Counted from the stretch's first letter, positions 53,464 through 63,683 are shown. The stretch is DNA of 64,000 nt from Solirubrobacter phytolaccae (GCF_027587195.1 NZ_JAPDDP010000001.1:167766-231765), one strand, 5' to 3'. The notes: generated by a model not told the origin, from the sequence alone. A program made the numbers and translations.

Positions 53464-53552
53464 CGCGCGCTCTGTGCCGAAAGTGCAACGCAAGTGCCAC
53501 TTTTCACGCACCCGGGCGGCAGGCGACCGGGCATTCGCTACGGTCGCCGACG

Positions 53553-53876
53553 ATGACCGGCCGTTCGATCGCGCTCTTCATAGCCGCCGCGCTCGCCGAG
53601 ATCGGCGGCGCGTATCTCGTGTGGCTCGGGATCAAGGAGCACAAGGGCGTCGCGTTCGTCGCGCTCGGGGCGATGGCGCTCACCGCGTACGGCGTGGTGG
53701 CGGCGTTCCAGCCCAGCAACGAGTTCGGTCGCGTGCTCGCCGCGTACGGCGGCGTGTTCATCGTCGGCTCGCTCCTGTGGGGCGTCGTCTTCGACGGCTT
53801 CAGACCTGACCGCTTCGACCTGATCGGCGCGCTGGTGTGCCTGACCGGTGTCGGGATCATCATGTATTCGCGGTAG
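53553..53876 (+). CDS. YnfA/UPF0060 family membrane protein
   Basis: 107 residues, four helices. [43 protein letters not shown] sequence, [17 protein letters not shown] and [15 protein letters not shown] fit UPF0060 across its full length. Related to the small multidrug-resistance fold; substrate uncertain. TACGGT at 53539-53544, eight bases before the ATG, gives a leaderless promoter. Confidence 0.92.
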   Translation: MTGRSIALFIAAALAEIGGAYLVWLGIKEHKGVAFVALGAMALTAYGVVAAFQPSNEFGRVLAAYGGVFIVGSLLWGVVFDGFRPDRFDLIGALVCLTGVGIIMYSR

Positions 53877-53887
53877 CGCCTGTCGCC

Positions 53888-56800
53888 ATGCTCCACGTCC
53901 ACCGATCCGACCGGGCCGACGGCCTGATTGAAGCCCTGCGGGCGCTGCTGGCCGTGCCGCCCGCGGACCCGTTCGCGGGCGAGGTCGTGGCCGTGCCCAC
54001 GCGCGGCATGGAGCGCTGGCTCACGCAGCAGCTCTCGAACGCGCTCGGCATCTGCGCGAACGTGGAGTTCCCGTTCCCGCGCCGGCTCACGGGCGCCGCG
54101 GTGGCCGCGGCGTCCGGGATCGACGTGGACCGCGACCCGTGGTTGCCCGAGCGGCTCGTGTGGCCGCTGCTGGAGGTGGTCGAGGACTCACTCGCCGAGC
54201 CGTGGATGGCGGCGCTCGCGGGGCATCCGCGGGCCCGGCGGTTCGCGGCCGTCCGGCACCTCGCGAACCTGTTCGACCGCTACGCCACGCACCGTCCGGA
54301 GCTGCTGAGCGGCACCCACTGGCAGGCGGAGCTGTTCGCACGCCTGCGGACGCGGGTCGCGGTGCCCGATCCGGCGGCGCGGGTCGAGGCGGCGTGCGCC
54401 CGCCTGCGCGGGGAGCCGGAAGTGGTCGAGCTGCCCCAACGCCTCAGCCTGTTCGGTCTCACGCGGCTCCCGGCCGCGCAGCTGCACGTGCTCAGGGCGC
54501 TCGCGGTGCACCGCGACGTGCACCTGTTCCTGCTGCATCCGTCGCCGGCGTTGTGGGAGGCGATCGCGGGTGCCGGGCAGTGGCCGGTGCTGCGGGCGAA
54601 GGACGAGAGCGCCCGCATGCCCCGCAACCGGCTGCTCGCCTCGTGGGGGCAGGACTCGCGCGAGCTGCAGCTCGTGCTCGGGCCGGACATCGCCGCGCAC
54701 GAGCATCCGGTCGCGCACCGGACGGGCACGATGCTCACCGAGCTGCAGGCCGCGGTGCGCGAGGACCGCGTGCCCGAGCCGGGCGAGCCCGACGACAGCG
54801 TCCAGGTCCACGCCTGCCACGGACGCGCACGGCAGGTCGAGGTCGTCCGCGACGCCGTCCTGCACCTGCTCGCCGAGGACCCGTCGCTGGAGCCGCGTGA
54901 CGTGATCGTCATGTGCCCGGACATCGAGGCGTTCGCGCCGCTGATCCAGGCGACGTTCGGGGCGGGGGAGATCGCCGAGGACGAGGACGACGAGCTGGAC
55001 ACGCTGCCGCCGGAGGACCGTCCGCCGAACCTGCGGGTCCGGCTCGCCGACCGGTCGCTGCGGCAGACGAACCCCGTGCTGGGCGTGGTCGCGCGGCTGC
55101 TGGAGCTGGCGGGGCGGCGGCTCACGGCCTCCGAGGCGCTCGAGCTGGCCGAGCGCGAGCCGGTGCGCCGGCGCTTCCGGCTGGACGACGACGCGATCGC
55201 CCGCCTGCAGGACTGGGTGCGCACGAGCGGCATCCGCTGGGGCCTGGACGCCGAGCACCGCGCGCCGTTCAAGCTCGCCGAGCTGCACGCGGGCACGTGG
55301 CGCTTCGGGCTGGATCGGCTGCTGGTCGGCGTCACGATGACCGACGAGCAGCAGCGTCAGTTCGCGGGCGTGCTGCCGCTGGACGACGTCGAGAGCGGCG
55401 CGATCGAGCTGGCGGGCCGGCTCGCGGAGTACATCGCGCGGCTCCAGACGGCCGTGGACGCGCTCGCGGTCGAGCAACCGGTCTGGGCCTGGGCCGAAGC
55501 GCTGCTCGCGGCGGCGGACGCGCTGTGCGCGGTGCCGCCGCTGGAGGGCTGGCAGCGCTCGGAACTGCAGCGGCTGCTCGACGACGTCGTCCAGGAAGCG
55601 GCGTCGTTCGAGGGCCGGCTGTCGCTGGAGGAGGTGCGCGCGTTGCTCGCCGACCGCCTGAGGGGCCGCCCGACCCGCGCGAACTTCCGCACGGGCCACC
55701 TGACGATCTGCACGCTGATGCCGATGCGCTCGGTGCCGCACCGCGTCGTCTGCCTGCTCGGGCTCGATGACGGGACGTTCCCGCGCAAGGCGCCGCGCGA
55801 CGGTGACGATCTGACGCTAGACGCGCCGCACGTGGGCGACCGCGACGCCCGCGCGGAGGATCGCCAGCTGCTGCTCGACGCGCTGCTCGCCGCGCGTGAC
55901 CGGCTGATCATCACCTACACCGGCAACGACGAGCGCACGAACGTCCCGCGCCCGCCCGCGGTGCCGGTCGGCGAGCTGCTCGACGTCGTCGGCAAGGGCG
56001 TCGTCACCGAGCATCCGCTGCAGCCGTTCGACCCGCGCAACTTCAGCGCTGCGAAGCCCTGGAGCTTCGACCGCGTGACGCTCGAGGGCGCGCGGGCGCT
56101 GACGGCGCCGCGCTCCGGCGAGCGGCCGTTCCTGCCCGGGCCGCTCCCATCGCGCGCGGCCGGTCCCGTGGAGCTCGACGCGCTCGTGTACTTCGTCGAG
56201 CGCCCGGTGCGCGCGTTCCTGCGCCAGCGGCTGGAGATCAGCGTCGGCGACTACGCGCAGGACGTCGCGGACGCGCTGCCGGTGCAGCTCGACAACCTCG
56301 AGCAGTGGGCCGTCGGCGACCGGCTGCTGAGCGCGGTGATGGCGGGCGCGGACAGCCGCGCGGCGATCCGTGCCGAGATCGCGCGCGGCACGCTGCCGCC
56401 CGGCCAGCTCGGGCGGCCGGTGATCGACGGCATCTGGCAGGGCGTCAACGACATCGCGGGTAAGGCACGTGCGCTGATCGGCGCCGCGGGCGATCCGGGG
56501 TCGGTGGACGTGAAGGTGGACGTCGCGGGGCGGCGCCTCTCGGGCACGGTGGCCGGCGTGCGCGGCTCGCTGCTGACCACGGTCACGTACTCGAAGGTCA
56601 ACCCGCGCCACCGGCTCGGCGCGTGGGTGCGGCTGCTCGCGCTCAGCGCCGCGGGCGGGGAATACGAGGCGCTCACCGTCGGGCGCGCGCAGACGGGCGC
56701 GCACCACATGGCCTCGGTCACCGTGGCGCGGATCCCGGTGATCGATCGGGCCGCCGCGATCGAGCAGCTGGAGCTGCTGCTGGACCTGTACGACCGCGGG

Positions 56801-57073
56801 ATGCGCGAGCCGCTGCCGCTGGCGTGCCGCACGTCGGCGGCGTACGCGACGGGCCAGAACGCCCGCGGCGAGTGGGAGTCCGACCGCTTCCCGAAGGAGG
56901 ATCGCGAGCCCGAGCACGAGCTGGTCTTCTCCGGCTTCGCGTTCGACGACCTGCTTGCGATCCCCGCGCACGAGGACGAGCGGTGGGAGCCGAGCGAGAC
57001 GAGCCGCTTCGGGCAGTACGCGCGCCGCCTGTGGAGCGGGCTCATCCGCGTCGAGGACGTGAATGACCAGTGA
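53888..57073 (+). CDS. recC: exodeoxyribonuclease V subunit RecC
   Basis: 1061 residues from the ATG at 53888. FAGEVVAVPTRGMERWLTQQ, NVEFPFPRRL, LSLFGLTRLPAAQLHVL, DDSVQVHACHGRARQVEVVR and LCLLGLDDGTFPRKAPRDGD are RecC landmarks. It is a catalytically dead helicase that holds RecB and RecD, splits the strands and, in E. coli, reads Chi. The three rec genes are in order recC-recB-recD with four-base overlaps, so the subunits are made together. RecBCD processes double-strand breaks and degrades foreign linear DNA. Confidence 0.94.
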   Translation: MLHVHRSDRADGLIEALRALLAVPPADPFAGEVVAVPTRGMERWLTQQLSNALGICANVEFPFPRRLTGAAVAAASGIDVDRDPWLPERLVWPLLEVVEDSLAEPWMAALAGHPRARRFAAVRHLANLFDRYATHRPELLSGTHWQAELFARLRTRVAVPDPAARVEAACARLRGEPEVVELPQRLSLFGLTRLPAAQLHVLRALAVHRDVHLFLLHPSPALWEAIAGAGQWPVLRAKDESARMPRNRLLASWGQDSRELQLVLGPDIAAHEHPVAHRTGTMLTELQAAVREDRVPEPGEPDDSVQVHACHGRARQVEVVRDAVLHLLAEDPSLEPRDVIVMCPDIEAFAPLIQATFGAGEIAEDEDDELDTLPPEDRPPNLRVRLADRSLRQTNPVLGVVARLLELAGRRLTASEALELAEREPVRRRFRLDDDAIARLQDWVRTSGIRWGLDAEHRAPFKLAELHAGTWRFGLDRLLVGVTMTDEQQRQFAGVLPLDDVESGAIELAGRLAEYIARLQTAVDALAVEQPVWAWAEALLAAADALCAVPPLEGWQRSELQRLLDDVVQEAASFEGRLSLEEVRALLADRLRGRPTRANFRTGHLTICTLMPMRSVPHRVVCLLGLDDGTFPRKAPRDGDDLTLDAPHVGDRDARAEDRQLLLDALLAARDRLIITYTGNDERTNVPRPPAVPVGELLDVVGKGVVTEHPLQPFDPRNFSAAKPWSFDRVTLEGARALTAPRSGERPFLPGPLPSRAAGPVELDALVYFVERPVRAFLRQRLEISVGDYAQDVADALPVQLDNLEQWAVGDRLLSAVMAGADSRAAIRAEIARGTLPPGQLGRPVIDGIWQGVNDIAGKARALIGAAGDPGSVDVKVDVAGRRLSGTVAGVRGSLLTTVTYSKVNPRHRLGAWVRLLALSAAGGEYEALTVGRAQTGAHHMASVTVARIPVIDRAAAIEQLELLLDLYDRGMREPLPLACRTSAAYATGQNARGEWESDRFPKEDREPEHELVFSGFAFDDLLAIPAHEDERWEPSETSRFGQYARRLWSGLIRVEDVNDQ

Positions 57074-60000
57074 GCTACGCGTTCGACATCTGCGGCCAGC
57101 TGCCGAGCGGCGTCACCGTGCTCGAGGCCAGCGCGGGGACGGGCAAGACGTACACGATCGCGGCGCTGGCGGCGCGCTACGTCGCCGAGGGCACGCCGCT
57201 GCACGAGCTCCTGCTCGTCACGTTCACGCGGATGGCGACGGGGGAGCTGCGCGACCGCGTACGCGAGCGGCTCGTGCAGACCGAGCGAGACCTCGGCGAG
57301 GTGCTCGCGGGCGCGCCGCTCAGAGACCTCGAGGACGCGGTCGCGCGGCTGCTGGCCACGGGGGAGAAGGAGGAGATCGTGGTGCGGCGCGATCGGCTCA
57401 CGCGCGCGCTCGCCGACTTCGACGCCGCGACCATCGCGACCACGCACCAGTTCTGCCAGGAGGTGCTCGGTGGCCTCGGCGTGGCCGGAGACCTCGAGCG
57501 CGACGCCCAGCTGGTCGAGGACGTCGACGACCTGATCGGCGAGATCGTCGACGACCTCTACGTGCGGCGCTTCATGAAGTCCGAAGAGCCGCCGTCGATC
57601 ACCCGGGCGGAGGCCAAGCTGATCGCGACCGACGCGATCGAGAACCCGGGCGCTCCGATCGAGCCGCGGGACACCTCCGGCACCGACCTGGCCGCGATGC
57701 GGGCACGCCTCGCGGCGGCCGCGCGGGTCGAGTTCGAGGCGCGCAAGCGGGCGCGCTCGATCATCACCTACGACGACCTGTTGACGCGGCTGCGCGACGC
57801 GCTGCGCCGCAGCGGCGTGGAGAAGCTGCGGGCGCGCTACCGGGTGGTGCTCGTCGACGAGTTCCAGGACACCGACCCGATCCAGTGGGAGATCCTCAAG
57901 AACGCGTTCGGCGGGGGCGGCGTGACGCTCGTGCTGATCGGCGACCCGAAACAGGCCATCTACGCCTTCCGCGGGGCCGACATCTACTCCTACCTCGAGG
58001 CCAAGGAGGCGGCGACGGCGACGGAGACGCTCGACGTCAACTGGCGCAGCGACCAGGGGTTGATCGACGCCTACGACGCGATGTTCGGGGGCGCGCAGCT
58101 CGGTGACGAGCGGATCCAGTACCTGCACGTCCGCGCGAACGACCCGGACAAGCGCCACGACCTGCTCGGCGCGCCGCTGCGGATGCGGGTCGTGGATCGC
58201 AGCCACCCGTCGATCACGCTCACGGGCAAGGGGTACGCGAACCTCACGTCCGCCCGGCTGTACGTGGCGAGCGACCTCGCGGCGGACATCGTGCGGCTGC
58301 TCGAGTCCGGGAAGGCCAAGCCGGGCGACATCGCGGTGCTCGTCCGCTACAACCGGGCCCACGCGCTGCCGGTGCGGGACGCGCTCGACAAGGCCGGCGT
58401 GCCCGCCGTGATCAACGGCGCGGGCAGCGTCTTCGGCACGCCCGCGGCGCGCGAGTGGCTGCGGCTGCTGGAGGCGCTCGAGCGCCCGTCGTCGGTGCCG
58501 CGCGCGCGGGCGGCGACGATGACCTCGTTCCTGGGCTGGAGCGCGGAGCGCGTGGCGACGGCGGGCGACGAGGACTGGGAGGACGTGCACCGGCGGCTGC
58601 ACGCCTGGGCGTCGCTGCTGCGCCGCCGCGGCCTCGCGTCGCTGTTCGAGACGATCACCCTGATCGAGCGGTTGCCGGGGCGCGTGCTGGCCCAGGCCGA
58701 CGGCGAGCGCAAGCTGACCGACCTGCGCCACGTCGGTCAGCTGCTGCACAGCGCCGCGGCGGCCGAGCGGTTCGGCACGGCCGCCCTCGCGGTGTGGCTG
58801 CGTCAGCGCGTCCAGGACGCCGACCGCGAGGGTGACGAGGAGCGCTCACGGCGGCTGGAGTCGGACGCCGAGGCGGTCCAGGTCCTGACGATCCACCGCT
58901 CGAAAGGGCTGGAGTTCCCGGTCGTGTACGTGCCGTACCTGTGGGAGCCGACGTGGGTCGACGACAAGCCCGTCCCGATCGTCTACCACGATCCCGACGC
59001 CGGGTTCCAGCGCACGATCGACGTCGGGCTCGCCGGCAGCGCGTACAGCCGGCACAAGCGGCTGTATGAGGCCGAGCAGCGTGGGGAGGATCTCCGGCTC
59101 GCGTACGTGGCGCTGACGCGCGCGAAGCACCAGGCGGTCACGTGGTGGGCGGGCACGTGGAACAGCCGCGACTCGGCGCTCAGCCGCCTGCTGCTCGCGC
59201 GCGACGCGGACGGTCGTGTCGCCACGCGCGGCCCGAATCCGCCGACGGACGACGCGGCGATGGACCACTTCCGTGCGCTCGCGGCGAACGCGCCCGGCTG
59301 CGTGAGCGTGGAGCGCGCGACGCTGCCGGAGGGGACGAAGCCATGGTCGGGAACGCGGCCCGAGCCGGCGCAGCTGGCCACGGCGGTGTTCGACCGCGAG
59401 CTGGACCGCTCGTGGCGGCGCACCTCCTACAGCGACATGACGGCGGCCGCGCACGAGGCCCGCGTCGCGAGCGAGCCCGAGGAGACGGTGGTCACCGACG
59501 AGCCCGACGACGACCGCTCGGACGAGCTGCTGATGGACGAGACCGAGGTGGGCACCGCTCCGGTCGTGCCGTCGCTGTTCGACCCCGCGGTCGCGCCCGC
59601 GCTGCCGCTCGCGGGCATTCCCGGCGGCACCGCGTTCGGCACGTTCGTGCACTCGGTCTTCGAAGCGGTGGACTTCGCGGCGGGCGACCTGGACCTCGAG
59701 CTGACCACACGCGTGCGCGAGACGCTGGCGCGACGGCCGGTCGACATCGGCTCCCAGGCCGCGGTCGTCGAAGGGCTGCGCGCGGCGATCGAGACGCCGC
59801 TCGGCCCGCTGGTCGACGGCATCCGCCTGCGCGACGTGCTGCGCGCGGACCGGCTGGACGAGCTCGGCTTCGAATTGCCGCTCGCGGGTGGCGACGACCC
59901 GCACGCCTGGCTGACGCCGGGCGCGATCGGCGCCGTGCTGCGTGAGCACCTCGGCGCCGACGATCCGCTGGCGGGCTACGCCGCGCGCCTGGAGGACCCG

Positions 60001-60393
60001 GAGCTGCGCGCCGCCGTCCGCGGCTACCTGACGGGCAGCATCGACCTCGTGTTCCGCGTCGGCGAGCGCTTCTCGATCGTTGACTACAAGACCAACATGC
60101 TCGCCTCACCCGGCGAGACGCTCACGCCCGCGCACTACGCGCCCGCGGCGCTGCGGGCGGAGATGGAACACGCCCACTACGGGCTGCAGGCGCTGCTCTA
60201 CACCGCCGCGCTGCACCGCTACCTGCGCTGGCGCCTGCCCGGCTACGACCCCGATCGCCACCTCGGCGGCGTCCTGTACCTGTTCGTGCGCGGGATGACC
60301 GGCGCGCCGGAGTCGGGCGTGTTCGCGTGGAAGCCGCCGGCGCCGCTGGTCGTCGCGCTGAGCGACCTGCTCGAGATCGGGGTCTTCGCATGA
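57070..60393 (+). CDS. recB: exodeoxyribonuclease V subunit RecB
   Basis: 1107 residues, GTG start in a GTGA overlap. Helicase motifs: LEASAGTGKTYTIAALAARY (Walker A), TTHQFCQEVL, VLVDEFQDTDPIQWEIL (Walker B), LIGDPKQAIYAFRGADIYSY, VLTIHRSKGLEFPVVYVPYL and RLAYVALTRAKHQAV. The nuclease domain has His in FGTFVHSVFEAVDF and the Asp/Asp/Lys set in GSIDLVFRVGERFSIVDYKT (Lys near 1007). All catalytic residues are present. Confidence 0.97.
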   Translation: MSYAFDICGQLPSGVTVLEASAGTGKTYTIAALAARYVAEGTPLHELLLVTFTRMATGELRDRVRERLVQTERDLGEVLAGAPLRDLEDAVARLLATGEKEEIVVRRDRLTRALADFDAATIATTHQFCQEVLGGLGVAGDLERDAQLVEDVDDLIGEIVDDLYVRRFMKSEEPPSITRAEAKLIATDAIENPGAPIEPRDTSGTDLAAMRARLAAAARVEFEARKRARSIITYDDLLTRLRDALRRSGVEKLRARYRVVLVDEFQDTDPIQWEILKNAFGGGGVTLVLIGDPKQAIYAFRGADIYSYLEAKEAATATETLDVNWRSDQGLIDAYDAMFGGAQLGDERIQYLHVRANDPDKRHDLLGAPLRMRVVDRSHPSITLTGKGYANLTSARLYVASDLAADIVRLLESGKAKPGDIAVLVRYNRAHALPVRDALDKAGVPAVINGAGSVFGTPAAREWLRLLEALERPSSVPRARAATMTSFLGWSAERVATAGDEDWEDVHRRLHAWASLLRRRGLASLFETITLIERLPGRVLAQADGERKLTDLRHVGQLLHSAAAAERFGTAALAVWLRQRVQDADREGDEERSRRLESDAEAVQVLTIHRSKGLEFPVVYVPYLWEPTWVDDKPVPIVYHDPDAGFQRTIDVGLAGSAYSRHKRLYEAEQRGEDLRLAYVALTRAKHQAVTWWAGTWNSRDSALSRLLLARDADGRVATRGPNPPTDDAAMDHFRALAANAPGCVSVERATLPEGTKPWSGTRPEPAQLATAVFDRELDRSWRRTSYSDMTAAAHEARVASEPEETVVTDEPDDDRSDELLMDETEVGTAPVVPSLFDPAVAPALPLAGIPGGTAFGTFVHSVFEAVDFAAGDLDLELTTRVRETLARRPVDIGSQAAVVEGLRAAIETPLGPLVDGIRLRDVLRADRLDELGFELPLAGGDDPHAWLTPGAIGAVLREHLGADDPLAGYAARLEDPELRAAVRGYLTGSIDLVFRVGERFSIVDYKTNMLASPGETLTPAHYAPAALRAEMEHAHYGLQALLYTAALHRYLRWRLPGYDPDRHLGGVLYLFVRGMTGAPESGVFAWKPPAPLVVALSDLLEIGVFA

Positions 60394-62162
60394 GCGCCCT
60401 GGACGACTTCGAGGTCCGGCACGCGCTGCGGGCGACCGGCGTGCTGCGCGAGTTCAACGCGATCGGCGTGCTGGCTGCGGCCGACGTGCACGTCGCCGAG
60501 CGGCTGGCGCTGCTGGGCGGCGAGGAGGACGAGCTCGTGGTGCTCGCGGCCGCGCTGGCCGTGCGTGCGCCGCGGCTCGGGCACGTGTACGTGGACCTTG
60601 CGACCATCCGCGAGACGGCGACGGTCGACGCCGACGAGCCGGTCGACCTGTCCGCGCTGCCGTGGCCCGCGCCGGGCGACTGGCTCGACCGGGTGCGCGA
60701 GTCCGTGCTGGTGCACGTCGGTGAGCGCGACGCGCACGATCCCCGCCCGCTGCGGCTGGTGGACTCCGCGCTGTATCTGGATCGCTACTGGCGCGAGGAG
60801 GGGCAGGTCGCCGACGACCTGCGCGCGCTCGGCCAGGCGGAGGCGGTCAACACGCTGCAGCTCGAGGATTCGCTCAACCGGCTCTTCGACAAGCCTGGCG
60901 CGCAGCGGCTCGCGGCGCAGACCGCGGTCGAGCGGCGGTTCGCGGTGGTCGCGGGCGGACCGGGGACGGGCAAGACGACGACGGTCGCGCGGATCGTCGC
61001 CGCGCTGGCCGAGCAAGGCGACGAGCTGCCGCTGGTCGCGCTCGCCGCGCCGACCGGCAAGGCCGCGACGCGCCTGAAGGAGGCGGTCCACGCGGCGGCG
61101 CTCGAGATGGACGTCGCCCCGCGGGTGCGCGACGAGCTGCTCGCGCTCAACGCGTCCACGCTGCACCGACTGCTGGGGTGGAAGCCCGGGAGCCACAGCC
61201 GCTTCCGGCACGATCGTGGCAACCGGCTGCCGCACGACGTCGTGATCGTCGACGAGACCTCGATGGTGTCGCTGACGCAGATGGCGCGGTTGGTCGAGGC
61301 GGTGCGGCCCGGCGCGCGGCTCGTGCTCGTCGGCGACCCCGGGCAGCTGACCTCGATCGAGGCGGGAGCCGTGCTCGGCGACATCGTAGGGGTGCGCGGG
61401 CCGGGTGTCGTGGAGCTCGACGTCGTCCACCGCGGGCAGGAGGGCATCAAGACGCTCGCGCCCGCGATTCGCAGCGGCAACGCGGACGCGGCGATCGAGG
61501 CGCTCCGCCACGGCTACGACGACATCACGTGGATCCCGGTGGACGTGGGGGAGCCCGAGTCGCTCGCGCAGCTCGCGCCGATCCGCGAGGGCGCGGTCGC
61601 GGCCGCCACCGAGGTGATCGAGGCGGCACGCGCGGGGCAGGACACGGCGGCGATGGCGGCGCTCGGCGCGTTCCGCGTGCTGTGCGCGCACCGCCGCGGG
61701 TCGCACGGCGTGTCGGTGTGGACGGCGCGGATCGAGCGCTGGCTCGGCAGCGCGATCGGCCGCGGGCGCTGGTACCCGGGCCGGCCGCTGCTCGTGACCA
61801 AGAACGACTACGGGCTGGACCTCTACAACGGCGACGCGGGCGTGGTCGTCTCCACGGCGCCGGGCAAGGTGTCGGCGGTCTTCGAGCGGCGCGGCAAGCC
61901 CGTGCCGTTCGCGCCCTCGCGCCTGAACGCGATCGAGACCGTGTACGCGATGACGGTCCACAAGAGCCAGGGCTCGCAGTTCGCGACCGCCGCCGTGCTG
62001 CTACCCGCGGCGACCTCGCCGATCCTCACGCGCGAGCTGCTCTACACCGCCATCACCCGCGCGAACAAGCGCCTGATCCTCGCGGGCACCGAGGAGACGA
62101 TCCGCGCCGCGGTCGCCCGCCCGGTCGCACGCGCCTCCGGCCTGGGCCGCCGGCTCGCCTAG
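60390..62162 (+). CDS. recD: exodeoxyribonuclease V subunit RecD
   Basis: 590 residues, ATGA overlap with recB. N-terminal domain 1-150 contacts RecC. 5'-3' SF1B helicase motifs: VVAGGPGTGKTTTVARIVAA (near 186-205), ALAAPTGKAATRLKEAV, VIVDETSMVSLTQMARLVEA, VLVGDPGQLTSIEAGAVLGD, TVHKSQGSQFATAAVLLP and ELLYTAITRANKRLILAG. Length is usual for RecD1 in RecBCD rather than the longer RecD2. Confidence 0.96.
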   Translation: MSALDDFEVRHALRATGVLREFNAIGVLAAADVHVAERLALLGGEEDELVVLAAALAVRAPRLGHVYVDLATIRETATVDADEPVDLSALPWPAPGDWLDRVRESVLVHVGERDAHDPRPLRLVDSALYLDRYWREEGQVADDLRALGQAEAVNTLQLEDSLNRLFDKPGAQRLAAQTAVERRFAVVAGGPGTGKTTTVARIVAALAEQGDELPLVALAAPTGKAATRLKEAVHAAALEMDVAPRVRDELLALNASTLHRLLGWKPGSHSRFRHDRGNRLPHDVVIVDETSMVSLTQMARLVEAVRPGARLVLVGDPGQLTSIEAGAVLGDIVGVRGPGVVELDVVHRGQEGIKTLAPAIRSGNADAAIEALRHGYDDITWIPVDVGEPESLAQLAPIREGAVAAATEVIEAARAGQDTAAMAALGAFRVLCAHRRGSHGVSVWTARIERWLGSAIGRGRWYPGRPLLVTKNDYGLDLYNGDAGVVVSTAPGKVSAVFERRGKPVPFAPSRLNAIETVYAMTVHKSQGSQFATAAVLLPAATSPILTRELLYTAITRANKRLILAGTEETIRAAVARPVARASGLGRRLA

Positions 62163-62225
62163 GGCGGCTCACGCCGCCCGCCGCCCGCGCGGCGTCCGTT
62201 CGCGGGCGGCGCCTAGGGTGATCGC

Positions 62226-62999
62226 ATGGACATCGACCTCTCGGGCCGCACGGCCTTCATCAGCGGGTCCACGCAGGGCATCGGCCGCGCGATCGCCGCG
62301 AAGCTCGCCGGCGCCGGTGCCGCCGTGACCATCAACGGGCGCGACGAGGCGAAGGTCGCCGCGGTCGCCTCAGAGCTGGGCGTGAGCGGGATCGCCGCCG
62401 ACGTCGGGACCGCCGAGGGCGCGCGGAAGGTGCTCGACCAGCTGCCCGCCGTCGACATCCTCGTCAACAACCTCGGGATCTTCGCGCCGGCTCCGGTGCT
62501 CGAGATCGACGATGACACCTGGCAGCGCTTCTGGGACGTCAACGTGATGTCCGCGATCCGACTCACCCGCGGCTACCTGCCGGGCATGGTCGAGCGCGGC
62601 CACGGCCGCGTGCAGTTCATGGCGAGCGACTCCGCGGTCGTCATCCCCGAGGAGATGGTCCACTACGGCGTCACCAAGACGGCGCTGCTCGGCGTCTCGC
62701 GCGGGTTCGCGAAGGCCGTCAAAGGCAGCGGCGTGACCGTCAACAGCGTGATCGCGGGCCCGACGCACACCGAGGGCGTGGAGGACTTCGTCCGCGAGCT
62801 CGTCGGTGACGACCTCGACTGGGACGACGCGCAGCGCAAGTTCGTCGCCGAGCACCGCCCGAACTCGCTGCTCGGCCGGCTCATCGAGCCCGACGAGATC
62901 GCGAACCTGGTCGCCTACCTCAGCTCGGACCTCGCCTCCGCCACGACCGGCGGCGCCGTCCGGGTGGACGGCGGCTATGTGGACCACATCCTGCCGTAG
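62226..62999 (+). CDS. short-chain dehydrogenase/reductase
   Basis: 257 residues. TAFISGSTQGIGRAIAAKLA, ILVNNLGIFAPAPV (NNxG), MASDSAVVIPEEMVHYGVTK with catalytic Ser and YxxxK, VNSVIAGPTHTEGVEDFV and GAVRVDGGYVDHIL. The IAGPTHTEG segment is typical of one oxidoreductase subgroup; substrate unknown. TAGGGT (62214-62219), six bases before the ATG, is the promoter, so it is separate from recBCD. Confidence 0.92.
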   Translation: MDIDLSGRTAFISGSTQGIGRAIAAKLAGAGAAVTINGRDEAKVAAVASELGVSGIAADVGTAEGARKVLDQLPAVDILVNNLGIFAPAPVLEIDDDTWQRFWDVNVMSAIRLTRGYLPGMVERGHGRVQFMASDSAVVIPEEMVHYGVTKTALLGVSRGFAKAVKGSGVTVNSVIAGPTHTEGVEDFVRELVGDDLDWDDAQRKFVAEHRPNSLLGRLIEPDEIANLVAYLSSDLASATTGGAVRVDGGYVDHILP

Positions 63000-63002
63000 C
63001 GG

Positions 63003-63272
63003 CTACGCGGCGTAGCGGGCCTGCGCTCGGGCGCGGGCCTTCGCCGCCTCCTCGTCGCGGTTCTTGGGCGGCGCGTTCGTCACCAGGTGGTTGAGCAGGT
63101 GCTGCGTGGCCTGCGCGATTTCCTCGACGGCCGCCTCGAACGCGGCCGCGTTGGCCTGCGAGGGCTTCGTCGAGCCGCTGATCTTGCGGACGTACTGGAG
63201 CGCGGCCTCTTGGACTTCCTTCGTCGTGGCGGGCGGCTCGAAGTTGTGGAGCTGACGGATGTTGCGGCACAT
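63003..63272 (-). CDS. DUF2277 family protein
   Basis: 89 residues. MCRNIRQLHNFEPPATTKEV, EAALQYVRKISGSTKPSQAN and LLNHLVTNAPPKNRDEEAAK match DUF2277 across nearly its full length. Small helical protein with Cys and His near the start; function unknown. TAGGCT (63280-63285, minus) seven bases before the ATG suggests a leaderless transcript. Convergent with the SDR, 3 bp between stops. Confidence 0.9.
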   Translation of the reverse strand: MCRNIRQLHNFEPPATTKEVQEAALQYVRKISGSTKPSQANAAAFEAAVEEIAQATQHLLNHLVTNAPPKNRDEEAAKARARAQARYAA

Positions 63273-63282
63273 GTGACAAAGC

Positions 63283-63465
63283 CTACGGACCGAACTCGGG
63301 CGTGTGACGCCCGAGCGGCGTCAGCGCGAAGACGACGCCCTGCGGCTCCTCGCGTTGCTCGAGCAGGCCGAGCGCGACCAGGCGCGTCAGGTCGCTGAGC
63401 AGCAGGGTCTCGTCACGGCGTGGCGAAGGGTCGTCGGACAGGGGTGGAGAGGTCGAGCGGGACAT
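63283..63465 (-). CDS. small protein, possible winged-helix fragment
   Basis: 60 residues from the ATG at 63465, chosen because AAGGAG precedes it at the right spacing; the longer frame upstream is poor. DETLLLSDLTRLVALGLLEQ followed by VVFALTPLGRHT looks like the recognition helix and wing of a winged helix (compare PadR/MarR wings). Too short to be sure. Upstream of DUF2277 on the same strand. Confidence 0.55.
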   Translation of the reverse strand: MSRSTSPPLSDDPSPRRDETLLLSDLTRLVALGLLEQREEPQGVVFALTPLGRHTPEFGP

Positions 63466-63572
63466 GCGACGGGCTCCTTGACGGGCTACACGGATCCACG
63501 TGGGGCTGCGTAGAGTCGCGCCACGTCCGGACGGAACGGGAACCCCCTGCAATTTGCGTGGAATGGCTGCGC

Positions 63573-63641
63573 TACGCACAGACCTGTGCACAGCGGTAGG
63601 TGCCGAAACGCGGGGATACGCACAGGTTCTGCACAGCCCTA
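63573..63641. repeat. pair of 25-26-bp near repeats in an intergenic region
   Basis: TACGCACAG at 63573-63581 begins a block ending GCACAGCGGTA (63588-63598); TACGCACAG at 63617-63625 begins one ending GCACAGCCCTA (63631-63641). Starts are 44 bp apart, about four helical turns. The first contains the palindrome CTGTGCACAG. They lie in a divergent gap and may be binding sites of one regulator. Confidence 0.45.
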
Positions 63642-63683
63642 CGTGGCTCGCGCTCCGGCTCGGCGTGTAGAACGGCAGGACCG

